The notes beneath the pieces were generated by a model. That model saw nothing but the letters and a program-made list of their open reading frames with translations, did not search any database and was not told the origin of the DNA. A stretch of 64,000 nt of DNA, taken from NCBI GenBank assembly GCA_001795455.1, contig MGPB01000008.1, forward strand, positions 1 to 64,000, written 5' to 3'. The DNA comes from Curvibacter sp. GWA2_63_95. GTDB lineage: Bacteria; Pseudomonadota; Gammaproteobacteria; Burkholderiales; Burkholderiaceae_C. The position numbers were made by a program, and so were the translations under genes. Of the stretch, positions 26,137 through 34,134 are shown piece after piece. Numbering within the stretch: the stretch's first letter is position 1; each line of letters begins with the position of its first letter.

Positions 26137-27075
26137 TCAACGGGACTTTTGCAGGCGCTGCAGCATCAGTTCTTGCGCAATGCGCATGCGCTCCACGGCT
26201 GCAGACAGGTTCTTGAACTCCTGTACCTTGATGCTTGCAACCGGTTTTGTCGGCTCACCGCGGCTCAGGGCGTCGACCATGTCCGTCAGGTTGCGGATCG
26301 GTTCGGTCACACTTTTGGGCAGGCTGATCAGCAAGTACACACCGATGCCAATGCCAATCAGCACGGTCGCCATCACGCCGTAGATCATTTTGCTGAACCC
26401 TTCGTTGGTCACCGTGGTCAGCGCCAGCGTGGCCTGGCTCTTCTGGGCAAAGGTTTCGGCCACGCCTTTGATCAGATCGGCAGAAAAGCGGTCCTTGCCC
26501 GCCTTGATCAGGTCGTTGGCTTCTTCGGTCAACAGCATGCGCGTGCTCTCCACTGCGGGCGCGGTTTCCTTGGCTTTGGCGCCCTTGAGGCTGGCGGCTT
26601 GTGGTTCGGTGGCCTGGGCCGTAGCGACTTCTTCCTGCATCTTGCTGGCGCGGGCATTCACCTCGGCAAATACTTTGGCCATTTCAGCCGCATAAAACTC
26701 CCCTGCCGTGGCCCACTGGCCCACGCGGACCACGTCGTCCCCGCTCAGGGCGTTGCTGGTGTTGGCGCGCATGCGCCCCAGCAGTGCAGTGATTTTCTCC
26801 ATCGTACCGGTCCATTCCTTTTGGTACTGGGCGCGCTTGTCTGCGTTGTTCACGTAGATGAAGTACTCTTTTTCGTACCGGCGAATCTGCTGCGCCATGG
26901 TCGACAAATCGGCCAGGTCCACCTGGGCCACGGTGTTCCGGCGCGCCACCTCCACCACCTCGCGTTCGGTGTAGCGGCCCATGGTCAGCACGCCAGCGGC
27001 CTGCAGGACAAAGAACACGATGATGGCGATCAGGCCCACCATCAGGTTGCGGTTGATAGATGTTGTTTTGTTCAT
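26137..27075 (-). CDS. HAMP-domain transmembrane receptor lacking an output domain
   Basis: 312 residues. The first membrane helix is near residues 10-32 (NLMVGLIAIIVFFVLQAAGVLT), followed by a long helical periplasmic sensor (about 35-215, four-helix-bundle-like, with QQIRRYEKEYFIYVN). The second helix is near 220-245 (MIYGVMATVLIGIGIGVYLLI), then a HAMP module (SLPKSVTEPIRNLTDMVDALSRGE...KVQEFKNLSAAVERMRIAQE). The protein ends there, with no methyl-accepting, kinase or cyclase domain. It could modulate another receptor or be a sensory remnant. It begins 3 bp after the stop of the small upstream gene. Confidence 0.82.
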   Translation of the reverse strand: MNKTTSINRNLMVGLIAIIVFFVLQAAGVLTMGRYTEREVVEVARRNTVAQVDLADLSTMAQQIRRYEKEYFIYVNNADKRAQYQKEWTGTMEKITALLGRMRANTSNALSGDDVVRVGQWATAGEFYAAEMAKVFAEVNARASKMQEEVATAQATEPQAASLKGAKAKETAPAVESTRMLLTEEANDLIKAGKDRFSADLIKGVAETFAQKSQATLALTTVTNEGFSKMIYGVMATVLIGIGIGVYLLISLPKSVTEPIRNLTDMVDALSRGEPTKPVASIKVQEFKNLSAAVERMRIAQELMLQRLQKSR

Positions 27076-27078
27076 GGC

Positions 27079-27405
27079 TTACTTTTGAAGTGGGGTGACG
27101 GGGGGCGCCTTGCGGCTGCACTGCTCCAGAATGGTCTGGCGGATGCGTTCATTGGGCAGTCCGGCGGGCAGCTGCTGGACGAGGTTGATCAGAAACGAGC
27201 GGAGATGGACTTCTTCGCTGGCCTGCGGCAGGCCATCACTGGCCGTGGTCGCGTCCATAGCGTCGTCGACCACAAACCGTGCGGCAACGCCGAGGTACTC
27301 AACAAGGACTTGGGTGGCCGTTTCGGCCACATGTTCGGGATTCCACACCTGGGGTTCTTCTTTCTTGTAGGCCCAGCCGCGTTTGGCTGGCGACGCCGTT
27401 GGCAT
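27079..27405 (-). CDS. Small hypothetical protein paired with the HAMP receptor
   Basis: 108 residues from the ATG at 27405 (MPTASPAKRGWAYKKEEPQVW). The frame upstream runs into the tRNA terminator region, so the shorter start is preferred. Mostly helical and soluble, with LRSFLINLVQQLPAGLPNERIRQTILEQCSR near the end. No membrane segment or known motif. The 3-bp gap to the receptor gene implies one operon, and possibly a physical partnership, which is inference. Confidence 0.65.
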   Translation of the reverse strand: MPTASPAKRGWAYKKEEPQVWNPEHVAETATQVLVEYLGVAARFVVDDAMDATTASDGLPQASEEVHLRSFLINLVQQLPAGLPNERIRQTILEQCSRKAPPVTPLQK

Positions 27406-27469
27406 CGTTTTCAGAAATTGTAGGTGCCCACTGCGGCCCGACCCTGGTGCGGGATAGCCGCGACCATGA

Positions 27470-27504
27470 AAAAACCCGCAAAGTGTGAACAATTGCGGGT
27501 TTTT
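27470..27504 (-). terminator. Intrinsic terminator downstream of tRNA-Met
   Basis: A 12-bp stem, AAAAACCCGCAA (27470-27481) with TTGCGGGTTTTT (27493-27504), around an 11-base loop. The tRNA is transcribed leftward into it. Confidence 0.88.
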
Positions 27505-27508
27505 AATA

Positions 27509-27585
27509 TGGTGGTCGTAGGTGGACTTGAACCACCGACATCAGCATTATGAATGCTGCGCTCTAACCAACTGAGCTATACGACC
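27509..27585 (-). tRNA. tRNA-Met (anticodon CAT), elongator type
   Basis: On the minus strand the sequence begins GGTCGTATAGCTCAGTTGG. It has an anticodon stem CAGCA/TGCTG with loop TTCATAA, a T arm GGTTCAAGTCC, and an acceptor pair GGTCGTA/TACGACC. Discriminator A and a genome-encoded CCA end complete 77 nucleotides. A fully paired first acceptor base pair (G-C) argues for the elongator rather than the initiator. An ileidine-modified tRNA-Ile2 with the same CAT anticodon cannot be strictly excluded by eye. Confidence 0.93.
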
Positions 27586-27610
27586 GAAGCCCAGAATTAT
27601 AGACCAAAAA

Positions 27611-28390
27611 TTATTGGTGGGTAAAGTGGGCAGCGCGCTTGTTGACGAAGGCGTCCATGCCTTCCTTCTGGTCGGCGGTGGCAAACAGCGCGTGGAACAG
27701 GCGGCGTTCAAACACAATGCCGTCGGCCAAGGTGCCTTCAAACGCCCGGTTCACGGCTTCTTTGGCGGCCATCGTGGCGATTTGCGAGAACGCGCAAATC
27801 TGCAGCGCGGCGCCCAATGCTTCGTCTTGCAGCGTGTCCAGCGGCACCACGCGGCTCACCAAGCCGGCGCGTTCGGCCTCGGCGGCATCCATCATGCGGC
27901 CGGTCAGCGCCATGTCCATGGCCTTGGCCTTGCCCACGGCGCGCGGCAGGCGCTGCGTGCCACCTGCGCCGGGGATGATGCCCAGCTTGATTTCGGGCTG
28001 GCCGAATTTGGCGTTGTCGGCGGCGATGATGAAGTCGCACATCATGGCCAGCTCGCAGCCGCCGCCCAGGGCAAAGCCGCTGACTGCGGCAATCACCGGT
28101 TTGCGGATGGAGCGAATGGTTTCCCAGTTGCGGGTGATGAAGTCGCCCTTGTAGGCGTCGGCAAAGCTGAACTTGGCCATCACGGTGATGTCGGCGCCCG
28201 CGGCAAAGGCCTTTTCGCTGCCGGTGAGCACGATGCAGCCGATTGCCGGGTCGGCGTCAAAGCCCTTGAGCGCAGCGCCCAGCTCGTCCATGAGCTGGTC
28301 GTTCAGCGCATTCAGCGCCTTGGGGCGGTTCAGCGTAATGATGGCGACCTTGTCGCCTTCGATACGGGTGGTGATGCATTCGTAGCTCAT
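27611..28390 (-). CDS. Enoyl-CoA hydratase
   Basis: Crotonase-family enzyme hydrating trans-2-enoyl-CoA in beta-oxidation. 259 residues. Features: [12 protein letters not shown], the oxyanion-hole segments AFAAGADI and [16 protein letters not shown], and both catalytic glutamates (Glu113 in GGCELA and Glu133 in FGQPEIKLG, 20 residues apart as in true hydratases). The C-terminal helix segment KEAVNRAFE...[21 protein letters not shown] is also standard. It is divergent from a second crotonase gene, 53 bp away, suggesting a shared regulatory gap and related metabolism, perhaps phenylacetate or fatty-acid use. Confidence 0.94.
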   Translation of the reverse strand: MSYECITTRIEGDKVAIITLNRPKALNALNDQLMDELGAALKGFDADPAIGCIVLTGSEKAFAAGADITVMAKFSFADAYKGDFITRNWETIRSIRKPVIAAVSGFALGGGCELAMMCDFIIAADNAKFGQPEIKLGIIPGAGGTQRLPRAVGKAKAMDMALTGRMMDAAEAERAGLVSRVVPLDTLQDEALGAALQICAFSQIATMAAKEAVNRAFEGTLADGIVFERRLFHALFATADQKEGMDAFVNKRAAHFTHQ

Positions 28391-28443
28391 GATGGGGTCT
28401 CCAGATTTTTGCGTCTTGGCACTATAGCGAAGAGGGTTTGCAC

Positions 28444-29262
28444 ATGACTGACACCGGTACGACCACCACCTCGGAAACTTTGGTTCTTTACGCCGAACAG
28501 GGCGGTGTGGCCCTGCTCACGCTGAACCGTCCGGCGGCCCTCAACGCCTTCACCCGCGAGATGCACCATGCGCTGTGGGCCGCGCTGGACCGGGCCGAAG
28601 CCAACCCGGCCATTCGCGCCGTGGTGCTCACGGGTGCGGGGCGTGGCTTTTGCGCGGGAGCCGACCTCAACACCGGCGAGCTGGGACCCGACGCCCACCC
28701 TGAAGGGCGGCCCGATCCCGGGGTCAGTATCGAACAGGCCTTCAACCCCACCACGCGGCGCCTGCAGGCGCTGCGCATGCCCACGGTGGTGGCGGTGAAT
28801 GGCGTGGCGGCTGGGGCGGGCATGTCGTTTGCGCTGGCGTGTGACATTGCCATTGCGGCGCCCGGCGCCAGCTTCATTCAAGCCTTCAGCAAGATCGGGT
28901 TGATTCCTGATGCGGGCAGCACCTGGTTTTTGCCGCAGCGCCTGGGCATGCCGCGCGCGCTGGCGCTGGCCATGACGGGTGACAAGCTGATGGCGGCGCA
29001 GGCCAAGGAGTGGGGGCTGATTTGGGACGTGGCCGATGACTGCGTAGCGGCGGCTCTGGAGATGGCGCAGCGTCTGGCCGCCATGCCCACGCAGGCGCTG
29101 GTGGCCACGCGGCACTTGCTGCGGGATGGGGCTGCGCGCACTTTGCACCAGCAGCTGGATGCCGAGCGGGATGCGCAAAGTGCCATGGGGCGTACCGATG
29201 ACTATGTGGAAGGGGTACGCGCTTTCCGCGAGAAACGGCTTCCCAAATTCAGGGGGAGTTAG
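28444..29262 (+). CDS. Crotonase-family isomerase, PaaG-like
   Basis: 272 residues from the ATG at 28444; a TTG two codons earlier is less likely. The fold signature is clear ([41 protein letters not shown]). The first hydratase Glu is missing, while Asp156 sits in [17 protein letters not shown], the position used by PaaG-type 1,2-epoxyphenylacetyl-CoA isomerases and other delta-isomerases. Function is therefore more likely isomerisation than hydration. No other paa genes are in the window, so the PaaG name is tentative. Confidence 0.83.
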   Translation: MTDTGTTTTSETLVLYAEQGGVALLTLNRPAALNAFTREMHHALWAALDRAEANPAIRAVVLTGAGRGFCAGADLNTGELGPDAHPEGRPDPGVSIEQAFNPTTRRLQALRMPTVVAVNGVAAGAGMSFALACDIAIAAPGASFIQAFSKIGLIPDAGSTWFLPQRLGMPRALALAMTGDKLMAAQAKEWGLIWDVADDCVAAALEMAQRLAAMPTQALVATRHLLRDGAARTLHQQLDAERDAQSAMGRTDDYVEGVRAFREKRLPKFRGS

Positions 29263-29288
29263 CTTTTCTTGCGCCTGCAGGGTGGGTG

Positions 29289-29367
29289 CGCCGAAGCGGG
29301 TGGGGCCGGGGCCCTCATGCCGTCCTGCTGGCCGGAAAATCGGGCCCCGGCCCCACCCGCTTCGGCG
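29289..29367. repeat. Type B palindromic element between convergent genes
   Basis: Perfect 26-bp arms (29289-29314 and 29342-29367) around a 27-base loop that starts TCAT and ends GAAAATC, matching the loop ends of the 20826 element. Its place between the 3' ends of the PaaG-like and M61 genes suits a bidirectional terminator role. Confidence 0.9.
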
Positions 29368-29389
29368 TGCGGTGCGTGTTGGTCGTCGT

Positions 29390-31255
29390 TCAGGCAATAC
29401 CGGATGCGCCGTCCAGCCACTTGCCGACGGCGGCCGCATCGCGGATGGACAGGCGCACGGCGGTGCTGGGGGTGGGCATGGTCAGTGTCAAGGTCGTCAA
29501 GCGTTTGTCGCGTGATACGAGGGCGCTGACTTTTTTGGCCTTGCCGGTGTAGAGCGTCAGGTCGTCCAGTGCCTGCATGCGCCAGGGGTCGCCTTCGCCC
29601 TTGCCCTCCGCCTGCACCGCAATCCATTCGTCGCCGGCGGCAAAGCCGGCTTTCTCGGCCACGCCGCCGCGCAGCACTTGCTGGATGAACAGGCCGCCGT
29701 TTTCCTTGACCCGCAGGCCCAGCTGCTGCGCCACCTGGTCGGGCTCGCGGTTCACCTGCACGCCGTGTTGCTCCAGCAGCTCGGCCACGGGCAGTTCCTT
29801 GGTGCTGTGCACCCAGTGCGCGATGTCTTTGGCGTAGCTGCGGCCAGTCTGTGCCTGCAACACGGCCAGCAAGTCGGCCTCGGCCATGGGGCCGCCTTCG
29901 CAGCGGGTCCACAGACCACGCATCACGGCGTCCAGCGTGGTCTTGCCCTCGGCGCGCAGCGTCAGGTCCAGGCACAGGCCGACCAGCGAGCCCTTGGTGT
30001 AGTAGCTCACCGTGGCGTTGGCGGTGTTTTCGTCCTGGCGGTAGTACTTCACCCAGGCGTCAAAGCTGCTTTGCGCCACGCTTTGCACCAGCCGGCCCGG
30101 CGTCTGGTTCACCTGGTTGATGGTCTTGGTCAGCAGCTTGAGGTAGGTGGCGTTGTCGATGCGCTTGGCGCGGCGCAGCAGCAGGTCGTCGTAGTAGCTG
30201 GTGAAGCCCTCAAAGAACCACAGCAGCTGCGTGTAGTTTTCCTGGGTGTAGTCATAGGTGGCCAGCTCGGCCGGGCGCAGGCGTTTGACGTTCCAGGTGT
30301 GGAAGTATTCGTGGCTGATCAGACCGAGGAGCGTGGTGTAGCCCTCGGGCTGCTTGTGTGTGGTGGGGGCCAGTGTGCTGCGCGGCTGGCGGGGCAGGTC
30401 TTTGCGGTTGCAGATCAGGGCGGTGGAGTTTTTGTGTTCCAGGCCGCCGTAGCCATCGTGCACGGCGTTCAGCATGAAGACGTAGTTTTTGAACGGAATC
30501 GGGCTCTGGCCCCCGTCCTTCTTGCGCGAGTTGCTCACTTTTTTGATATCCGCGCCGACCGCATCACCATGCCAGAAGCGCAGTTCGGCCTCGCAAATCG
30601 CCTGTGTGTCGGCCAGCAGCTGGGCACCGTCAAAGCTGGGCGGCGCACCTGCCACCACAAAGCGGTGTGGAATGCCGCAGGCCACGAAGCTGCCGCTCCA
30701 GAACGGCCCCATCTCCACCGGGCAGTCCACCAGGGTGTCGTAGGTGTCGGCGCGGTACAGGCCAAAACCAGCCTTGGTCACACGCACCGGCTCCAGCCCG
30801 GTGGCTACGCTCCAGCCTTTGAGCGCGTCGCTGGCCACCAGCGCCAGCGTGTGCGGGGCCTGCGCTTGCTCTGGCACTTGCAGGCACAGGCTGGTGCCGT
30901 TGAAAAAGCCGCGCGTCGCGTCCAGCCAGGCGGTGCGCACCGAGTTGTCAAACGCATACACCTCGTAATGCACTTCTAGCGGGGTGCCGGGGGTGCATGT
31001 CACTTCCCAGGTGGCCTTGTCTTGCTGCTGGACGGCCACCCGTTTGCCGGCTTGGCGGGCCTCCAGCTTTTGCAGGTGTTTGGCAAATTCGCGCACCAGG
31101 TAGCTGCCCGGAATCCACACCGGCAGGCGCAGGGTTTGCGCGGCGGCAGGCATGGGCACCGTGAGGGTGACCCGGAACAGGTGGGCGTGCACATCCAGCA
31201 CCTCCACCTGGTAGTGCACGGGGGCAGCGGTGGTGGCGGTGGTGCGAGATTTCAT
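29390..31255 (-). CDS. M61-family metallopeptidase with PDZ domain
   Basis: Glycyl-aminopeptidase-type M61 protein, 621 residues from the ATG at 31255. The N-terminal beta domain (LRLPVWIPGSYLVREFAKHLQ) is followed by the zinc site HEYFHTWN with the downstream Glu in WFFEGFTSYYDDL. DGYGGLEHKNSTAL is also typical. The C-terminal PDZ domain (about 500-600) has GLFIQQVLRGGVAEKAGFAAGDEWIAV. Residues about 237-252 (KVSNSRKKDGGQSPI) form an unusual insertion encoded by a type A repeat. No signal peptide is evident from this start. Confidence 0.9.
   Translation of the reverse strand: MKSRTTATTAAPVHYQVEVLDVHAHLFRVTLTVPMPAAAQTLRLPVWIPGSYLVREFAKHLQKLEARQAGKRVAVQQQDKATWEVTCTPGTPLEVHYEVYAFDNSVRTAWLDATRGFFNGTSLCLQVPEQAQAPHTLALVASDALKGWSVATGLEPVRVTKAGFGLYRADTYDTLVDCPVEMGPFWSGSFVACGIPHRFVVAGAPPSFDGAQLLADTQAICEAELRFWHGDAVGADIKKVSNSRKKDGGQSPIPFKNYVFMLNAVHDGYGGLEHKNSTALICNRKDLPRQPRSTLAPTTHKQPEGYTTLLGLISHEYFHTWNVKRLRPAELATYDYTQENYTQLLWFFEGFTSYYDDLLLRRAKRIDNATYLKLLTKTINQVNQTPGRLVQSVAQSSFDAWVKYYRQDENTANATVSYYTKGSLVGLCLDLTLRAEGKTTLDAVMRGLWTRCEGGPMAEADLLAVLQAQTGRSYAKDIAHWVHSTKELPVAELLEQHGVQVNREPDQVAQQLGLRVKENGGLFIQQVLRGGVAEKAGFAAGDEWIAVQAEGKGEGDPWRMQALDDLTLYTGKAKKVSALVSRDKRLTTLTLTMPTPSTAVRLSIRDAAAVGKWLDGASGIA
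30502..30547 (+). repeat. Type A-like repeat inside the M61 peptidase gene
   Basis: Plus strand: GGCTCTGGCCCCCGTCC, TTCTTGCGCGAGTTGCTCAC, then TTTTTTGA. This aligns with the type A block CTCTAGCCCCCGT-N6-TGCGCGAGCAGCT. It is antisense to the gene and reads in frame as the insertion of residues about 237-252. Confidence 0.65.
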
Positions 31256-31258
31256 GTC

Positions 31259-31308
31259 AAATTGGCCTCTAGCCCGCGTGGAATATGCGCGAGCAGCTAT
31301 GAAAAAAG
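31259..31308 (+). repeat. Type A dispersed repeat upstream of the M61 gene
   Basis: AAATTGGCCTCTAGCCCGCG, TGGAATA, TGCGCGAGCAGCTATG and AAAAAA. It begins four bases upstream of the M61 peptidase start codon (minus strand) and lies between it and the dsbC stop. Confidence 0.9.
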
Positions 31309-31328
31309 GAGTGGTTCGCGCAGGGGGG

Positions 31329-32057
31329 TCAGCCCTTGGCGGTGGCCAGGTGCTTCTCGATCTGCGGTGCGTCAATGGCGCCGGGCACGCGGTTGCCGTC
31401 CTGGAAGATCAGGGTGGGGGTGCCGTTGATGCGGTAGGTTTTGCCAAACTCAACATTGCGTGCCAGCGGGCTCACGTCACACATGGCCGCCGCCGTGGGA
31501 GCCGGCTGGTCGCGCAGCATCCAGTCTTGCCAGGCGGTGGCCTTGTCTTTGGCGCACCAGATGGCCTTGGACTTCTCGGTGGAGTCCGCACCCAGGATGG
31601 GGTAGAGGAACATGTAGATGGTGACGTTGTCCACCTTCTGCAGGTCGCGCTCGAAGCGTTTGCAGTAGCCGCAGTTGGGGTCTTCAAACACCGCGATCTT
31701 GCGCTGGCCGTTGCCACGCACGATGGTGAAGGCGTCCTTGAAGGGCAGGCTCTCGAACTTCACGGCGGTGAGCTTGTTGATGCGCTCTTCGGTCAGGTTG
31801 CGCAGCTCCTTGCCCTTGGTCGCGAACAGATTGCCCTGAAACAGGTGGTCGCCTGTGGCGTCGGTGTAATACACCTCAGCGCCGTTCACGCGGATCTCGT
31901 AAATGCCGGGAATGGCGGTCTTGCGCACTTCGTCAATGTCTTTGAGCTGCGGAATGCGTTTGCCGATGTTGGCGCGGATGGCCGCTTCTTGCGCGTGCAG
32001 GCTGCCAGCGCTACCTAGCACCAGTGCGGCGGCCAGAAAAGGAATGGAGAGTTTCAC
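31329..32057 (-). CDS. dsbC: Thiol:disulfide interchange protein DsbC
   Basis: Periplasmic disulfide isomerase. 242 residues from a GTG at 32057 giving MKLSIPFLAAALVLGSAGSLHAQ, a good signal peptide. The N-terminal dimerisation domain (IRANIGKRIPQLKDIDEVRKTAIPGIYEIRVNG) precedes the thioredoxin-fold domain with active site DPNCGYCKRFE. A second cysteine pair (IWCAKD and AAMCDVS) is present, and the cis-proline lies in INGTPTLIFQDG. The much longer frame upstream overlaps the monooxygenase gene antiparallel to its own signals and is not used. It follows the Ubi-type gene in the same direction. Confidence 0.95.
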   Translation of the reverse strand: MKLSIPFLAAALVLGSAGSLHAQEAAIRANIGKRIPQLKDIDEVRKTAIPGIYEIRVNGAEVYYTDATGDHLFQGNLFATKGKELRNLTEERINKLTAVKFESLPFKDAFTIVRGNGQRKIAVFEDPNCGYCKRFERDLQKVDNVTIYMFLYPILGADSTEKSKAIWCAKDKATAWQDWMLRDQPAPTAAAMCDVSPLARNVEFGKTYRINGTPTLIFQDGNRVPGAIDAPQIEKHLATAKG

Positions 32058-32088
32058 AGGCGAGGTCTCGTGGGGAAGGAACAGAAAA

Positions 32089-33204
32089 TTAAGAAGGGGT
32101 GCCCATGGCACGCCGTGCCACCCAGTGTTTGAGCAGGCCGCTGGCATTGAAGCCTTGCATGCCCCAGTTGCGCAGGCTGGCTGCGGCGGCGTGGGGGTGG
32201 GCAAACAGCTGCTGCAGGGCATCGCCCGTGCCGCCCACCAGCGCAAAGTCGGCTTTGCGCGCACGCTCAAAGGCGCGCAACAATTTGGGGTCGGCCACGC
32301 TGCGCCAGTAGGGGCGGGTGTCCAGCACGCGCACCAGCTCGGCCACATCACCCAGGCCCAGGTTCAGGCCCTGGCCGGCCAGCGGGTGCACGTTGTGGGC
32401 GGCGTCGCCCGCCAGCACCCAGGCGCCGGTGTTGGACTGGCCGCTCCAGCGGCGGGCCAGCGCATGTTGCAGCGGCCACACCTTGCGCGCGCTCTCCAGC
32501 GTTACGGCGCCCAGGGCATCGTGGCTGGCAGCTTGCAGGGCATCGGTAAATTCCATGTCGGAGGCGGCTTGCAGGGCGCTGGCCCGGTCTGGAGAGACTG
32601 ACCACACCACGGCGCATAAGTTCCCACCGGGTCCGCCCATGGGCAAAAAGGCCAGGATCTCGCCCTGCGAGAACCACTGCCGCGCCACCTGGCCGTGGCC
32701 CTGGGCGCAGGTCACGCGGGCGGCCAGCGCCCATTGGCCGTAGGGGGTCACGTCAAAGTCCACGCCCAGCTCTTCGCGCGTGCGGCTGGCCCGGCCTTCG
32801 CACACCACGGTGAGGGTGGCCTGGGGCGGGGTGTCCACCACTTCAATGAGAGGCTGAAAGCGCACCGCCTCGGCCAGTTGGGCCTCCAGCGCGGGCACGT
32901 CCACGATCCAGTTCAGTGCGTCGGTGCCTTGCAGCGCGGCGTCAAACGCCACTTCGCCGCCCTCGTCGCCGTGCACTTCCATGCGCAGCACCGGTGTGGC
33001 CCGCGCGGTGTCGGGCCAGCAGCGCACCCCTTCGAGCAGCGCACGCGCGGGCTGGTTCAGCGCATAGGCGCGCACATCGGATTCTGCGGGGGTGGAGGGT
33101 GCCGCGTAGAGCGCCACGCGCAGCCGTTTGGCGGCCAGATGCAGGGCCAGCGTGCGCCCCACGATGCCTGCGCCGCGGATGCCAATGTCGTAAGAAGAAG
33201 CCAT
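32089..33204 (-). CDS. FAD-dependent monooxygenase of the UbiH/VisC family
   Basis: 371 residues from the ATG at 33204. The N-terminal FAD-binding fold has the glycine motif GIRGAGIVGRTLALHLA; the second FAD segment is the family-typical VLAGDAAHNVHPLAGQGLNLGLGDVAELVRVL. This is the class of ubiquinone ring hydroxylases (UbiF/H/I/M/L). Which carbon it hydroxylates cannot be settled by eye. Identity within the first Rossmann motif is a little unusual (GIRGAG instead of GGGPAG/GAGMVG). It lies 31 bp upstream of dsbC and is divergent from the MOSC gene. Confidence 0.88.
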   Translation of the reverse strand: MASSYDIGIRGAGIVGRTLALHLAAKRLRVALYAAPSTPAESDVRAYALNQPARALLEGVRCWPDTARATPVLRMEVHGDEGGEVAFDAALQGTDALNWIVDVPALEAQLAEAVRFQPLIEVVDTPPQATLTVVCEGRASRTREELGVDFDVTPYGQWALAARVTCAQGHGQVARQWFSQGEILAFLPMGGPGGNLCAVVWSVSPDRASALQAASDMEFTDALQAASHDALGAVTLESARKVWPLQHALARRWSGQSNTGAWVLAGDAAHNVHPLAGQGLNLGLGDVAELVRVLDTRPYWRSVADPKLLRAFERARKADFALVGGTGDALQQLFAHPHAAAASLRNWGMQGFNASGLLKHWVARRAMGTPS

Positions 33205-33261
33205 GCGGCCATTGTAGGAGGCCGGGTACCATGCCCATTTGACCGCAACAGGAAGACCCCG

Positions 33262-34134
33262 ATGAGCGAAGGTGCCAGCGATGTACAGGGGCAGATTGCC
33301 CAGTTGATGATTTACCCCGTGAAGTCCTGCGCCGGTGTGGCCGTTGCGGAAGCCGTGTTGCTGGAGACCGGCCTGCAGTGGGACCGCCACTGGATGGTGG
33401 TGGACACAGACGGCCTGTTTGTCAGCCAGCGCGAATGCGCGCGCATGGCGCTGGTTCGCCCGCAGATCGAGGCCGACAGTTTGCTGCTGCGGGCGCCTGG
33501 CATGCCGGAGTTGCGCGTGCCGCTGCAGGCCCGCGGCGCGACGCTGCAGGTGCAGGTGTGGGATGACGTGGTGGATGCGCTCGACACGGGCCCCGAGGCG
33601 GCCCAATGGTTGCAGGCGTTTCTGGGAGCCCCCGCGCAACGGCTGGTGTGCTTTGACCCGGCGGCCCGGCGCGCCTGCAGCACCAAGTGGACTGGCGGCC
33701 TAGCCGCCAGCACCCAGTTTGCCGACGGCTACCCGGTGCTGGTGACCACCGACAGCGCCATGGATGAACTCAACACCCGATTGGCAGCGATGGACCACCC
33801 GGCGGTGGGCATGGCGCGCTTTCGGCCGAATGTGGTGCTCAGTGGCCTGCTGCCGCACGATGAAGACCACCTGGGCCCGCTGGAGGTGCTGGAGGACGGC
33901 ACCGCCGTGGCGGGCTTGCAGTTGGTCAAACCCTGCGCACGCTGCCCGATTCCCAATATCGACCCGGCCACCGCAGAGAGCCACCCTGGCGTGGGTGACG
34001 CACTGCAGGCCTACCGCCAGGATGCACGGGTGAACGGAGCTATCACCTTTGGCATGAATGCCATCGTGACCCACGGCGCGGGCACGGTGCTGCGTGTGGG
34101 CCAGGCGGTGCAGGGAAACTACGCGTTCGGCTGA
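33262..34134 (+). CDS. MOSC-domain protein with MOSC N-terminal beta barrel
   Basis: 290 residues from the ATG at 33262, preceded by AGGAAGACCCCG. The N-terminal MOSC_N part (QIAQLMIYPVKSCAGVAVAEAVLLETGLQWDRHWMVVD) is typical of YcbX/mARC-type proteins. The C-terminal MOSC domain contains FRPNVVLSG and the conserved Cys in LVKPCARCPIPNIDP, the expected molybdenum-cofactor ligand. Such proteins reduce N-hydroxylated compounds with a partner reductase; no 2Fe-2S domain is fused here, so it resembles the minimal form. Its 3' end overlaps the convergent receptor gene by 16 bp. Confidence 0.88.
   Translation: MSEGASDVQGQIAQLMIYPVKSCAGVAVAEAVLLETGLQWDRHWMVVDTDGLFVSQRECARMALVRPQIEADSLLLRAPGMPELRVPLQARGATLQVQVWDDVVDALDTGPEAAQWLQAFLGAPAQRLVCFDPAARRACSTKWTGGLAASTQFADGYPVLVTTDSAMDELNTRLAAMDHPAVGMARFRPNVVLSGLLPHDEDHLGPLEVLEDGTAVAGLQLVKPCARCPIPNIDPATAESHPGVGDALQAYRQDARVNGAITFGMNAIVTHGAGTVLRVGQAVQGNYAFG

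Noticed and set aside
25663..27423. A 586-codon plus-strand open frame across three minus-strand genes
   Set aside because: The minus strand shows a signal peptide, HAMP domain and terminators. The plus-strand product has no recognisable domain and spans those signals.
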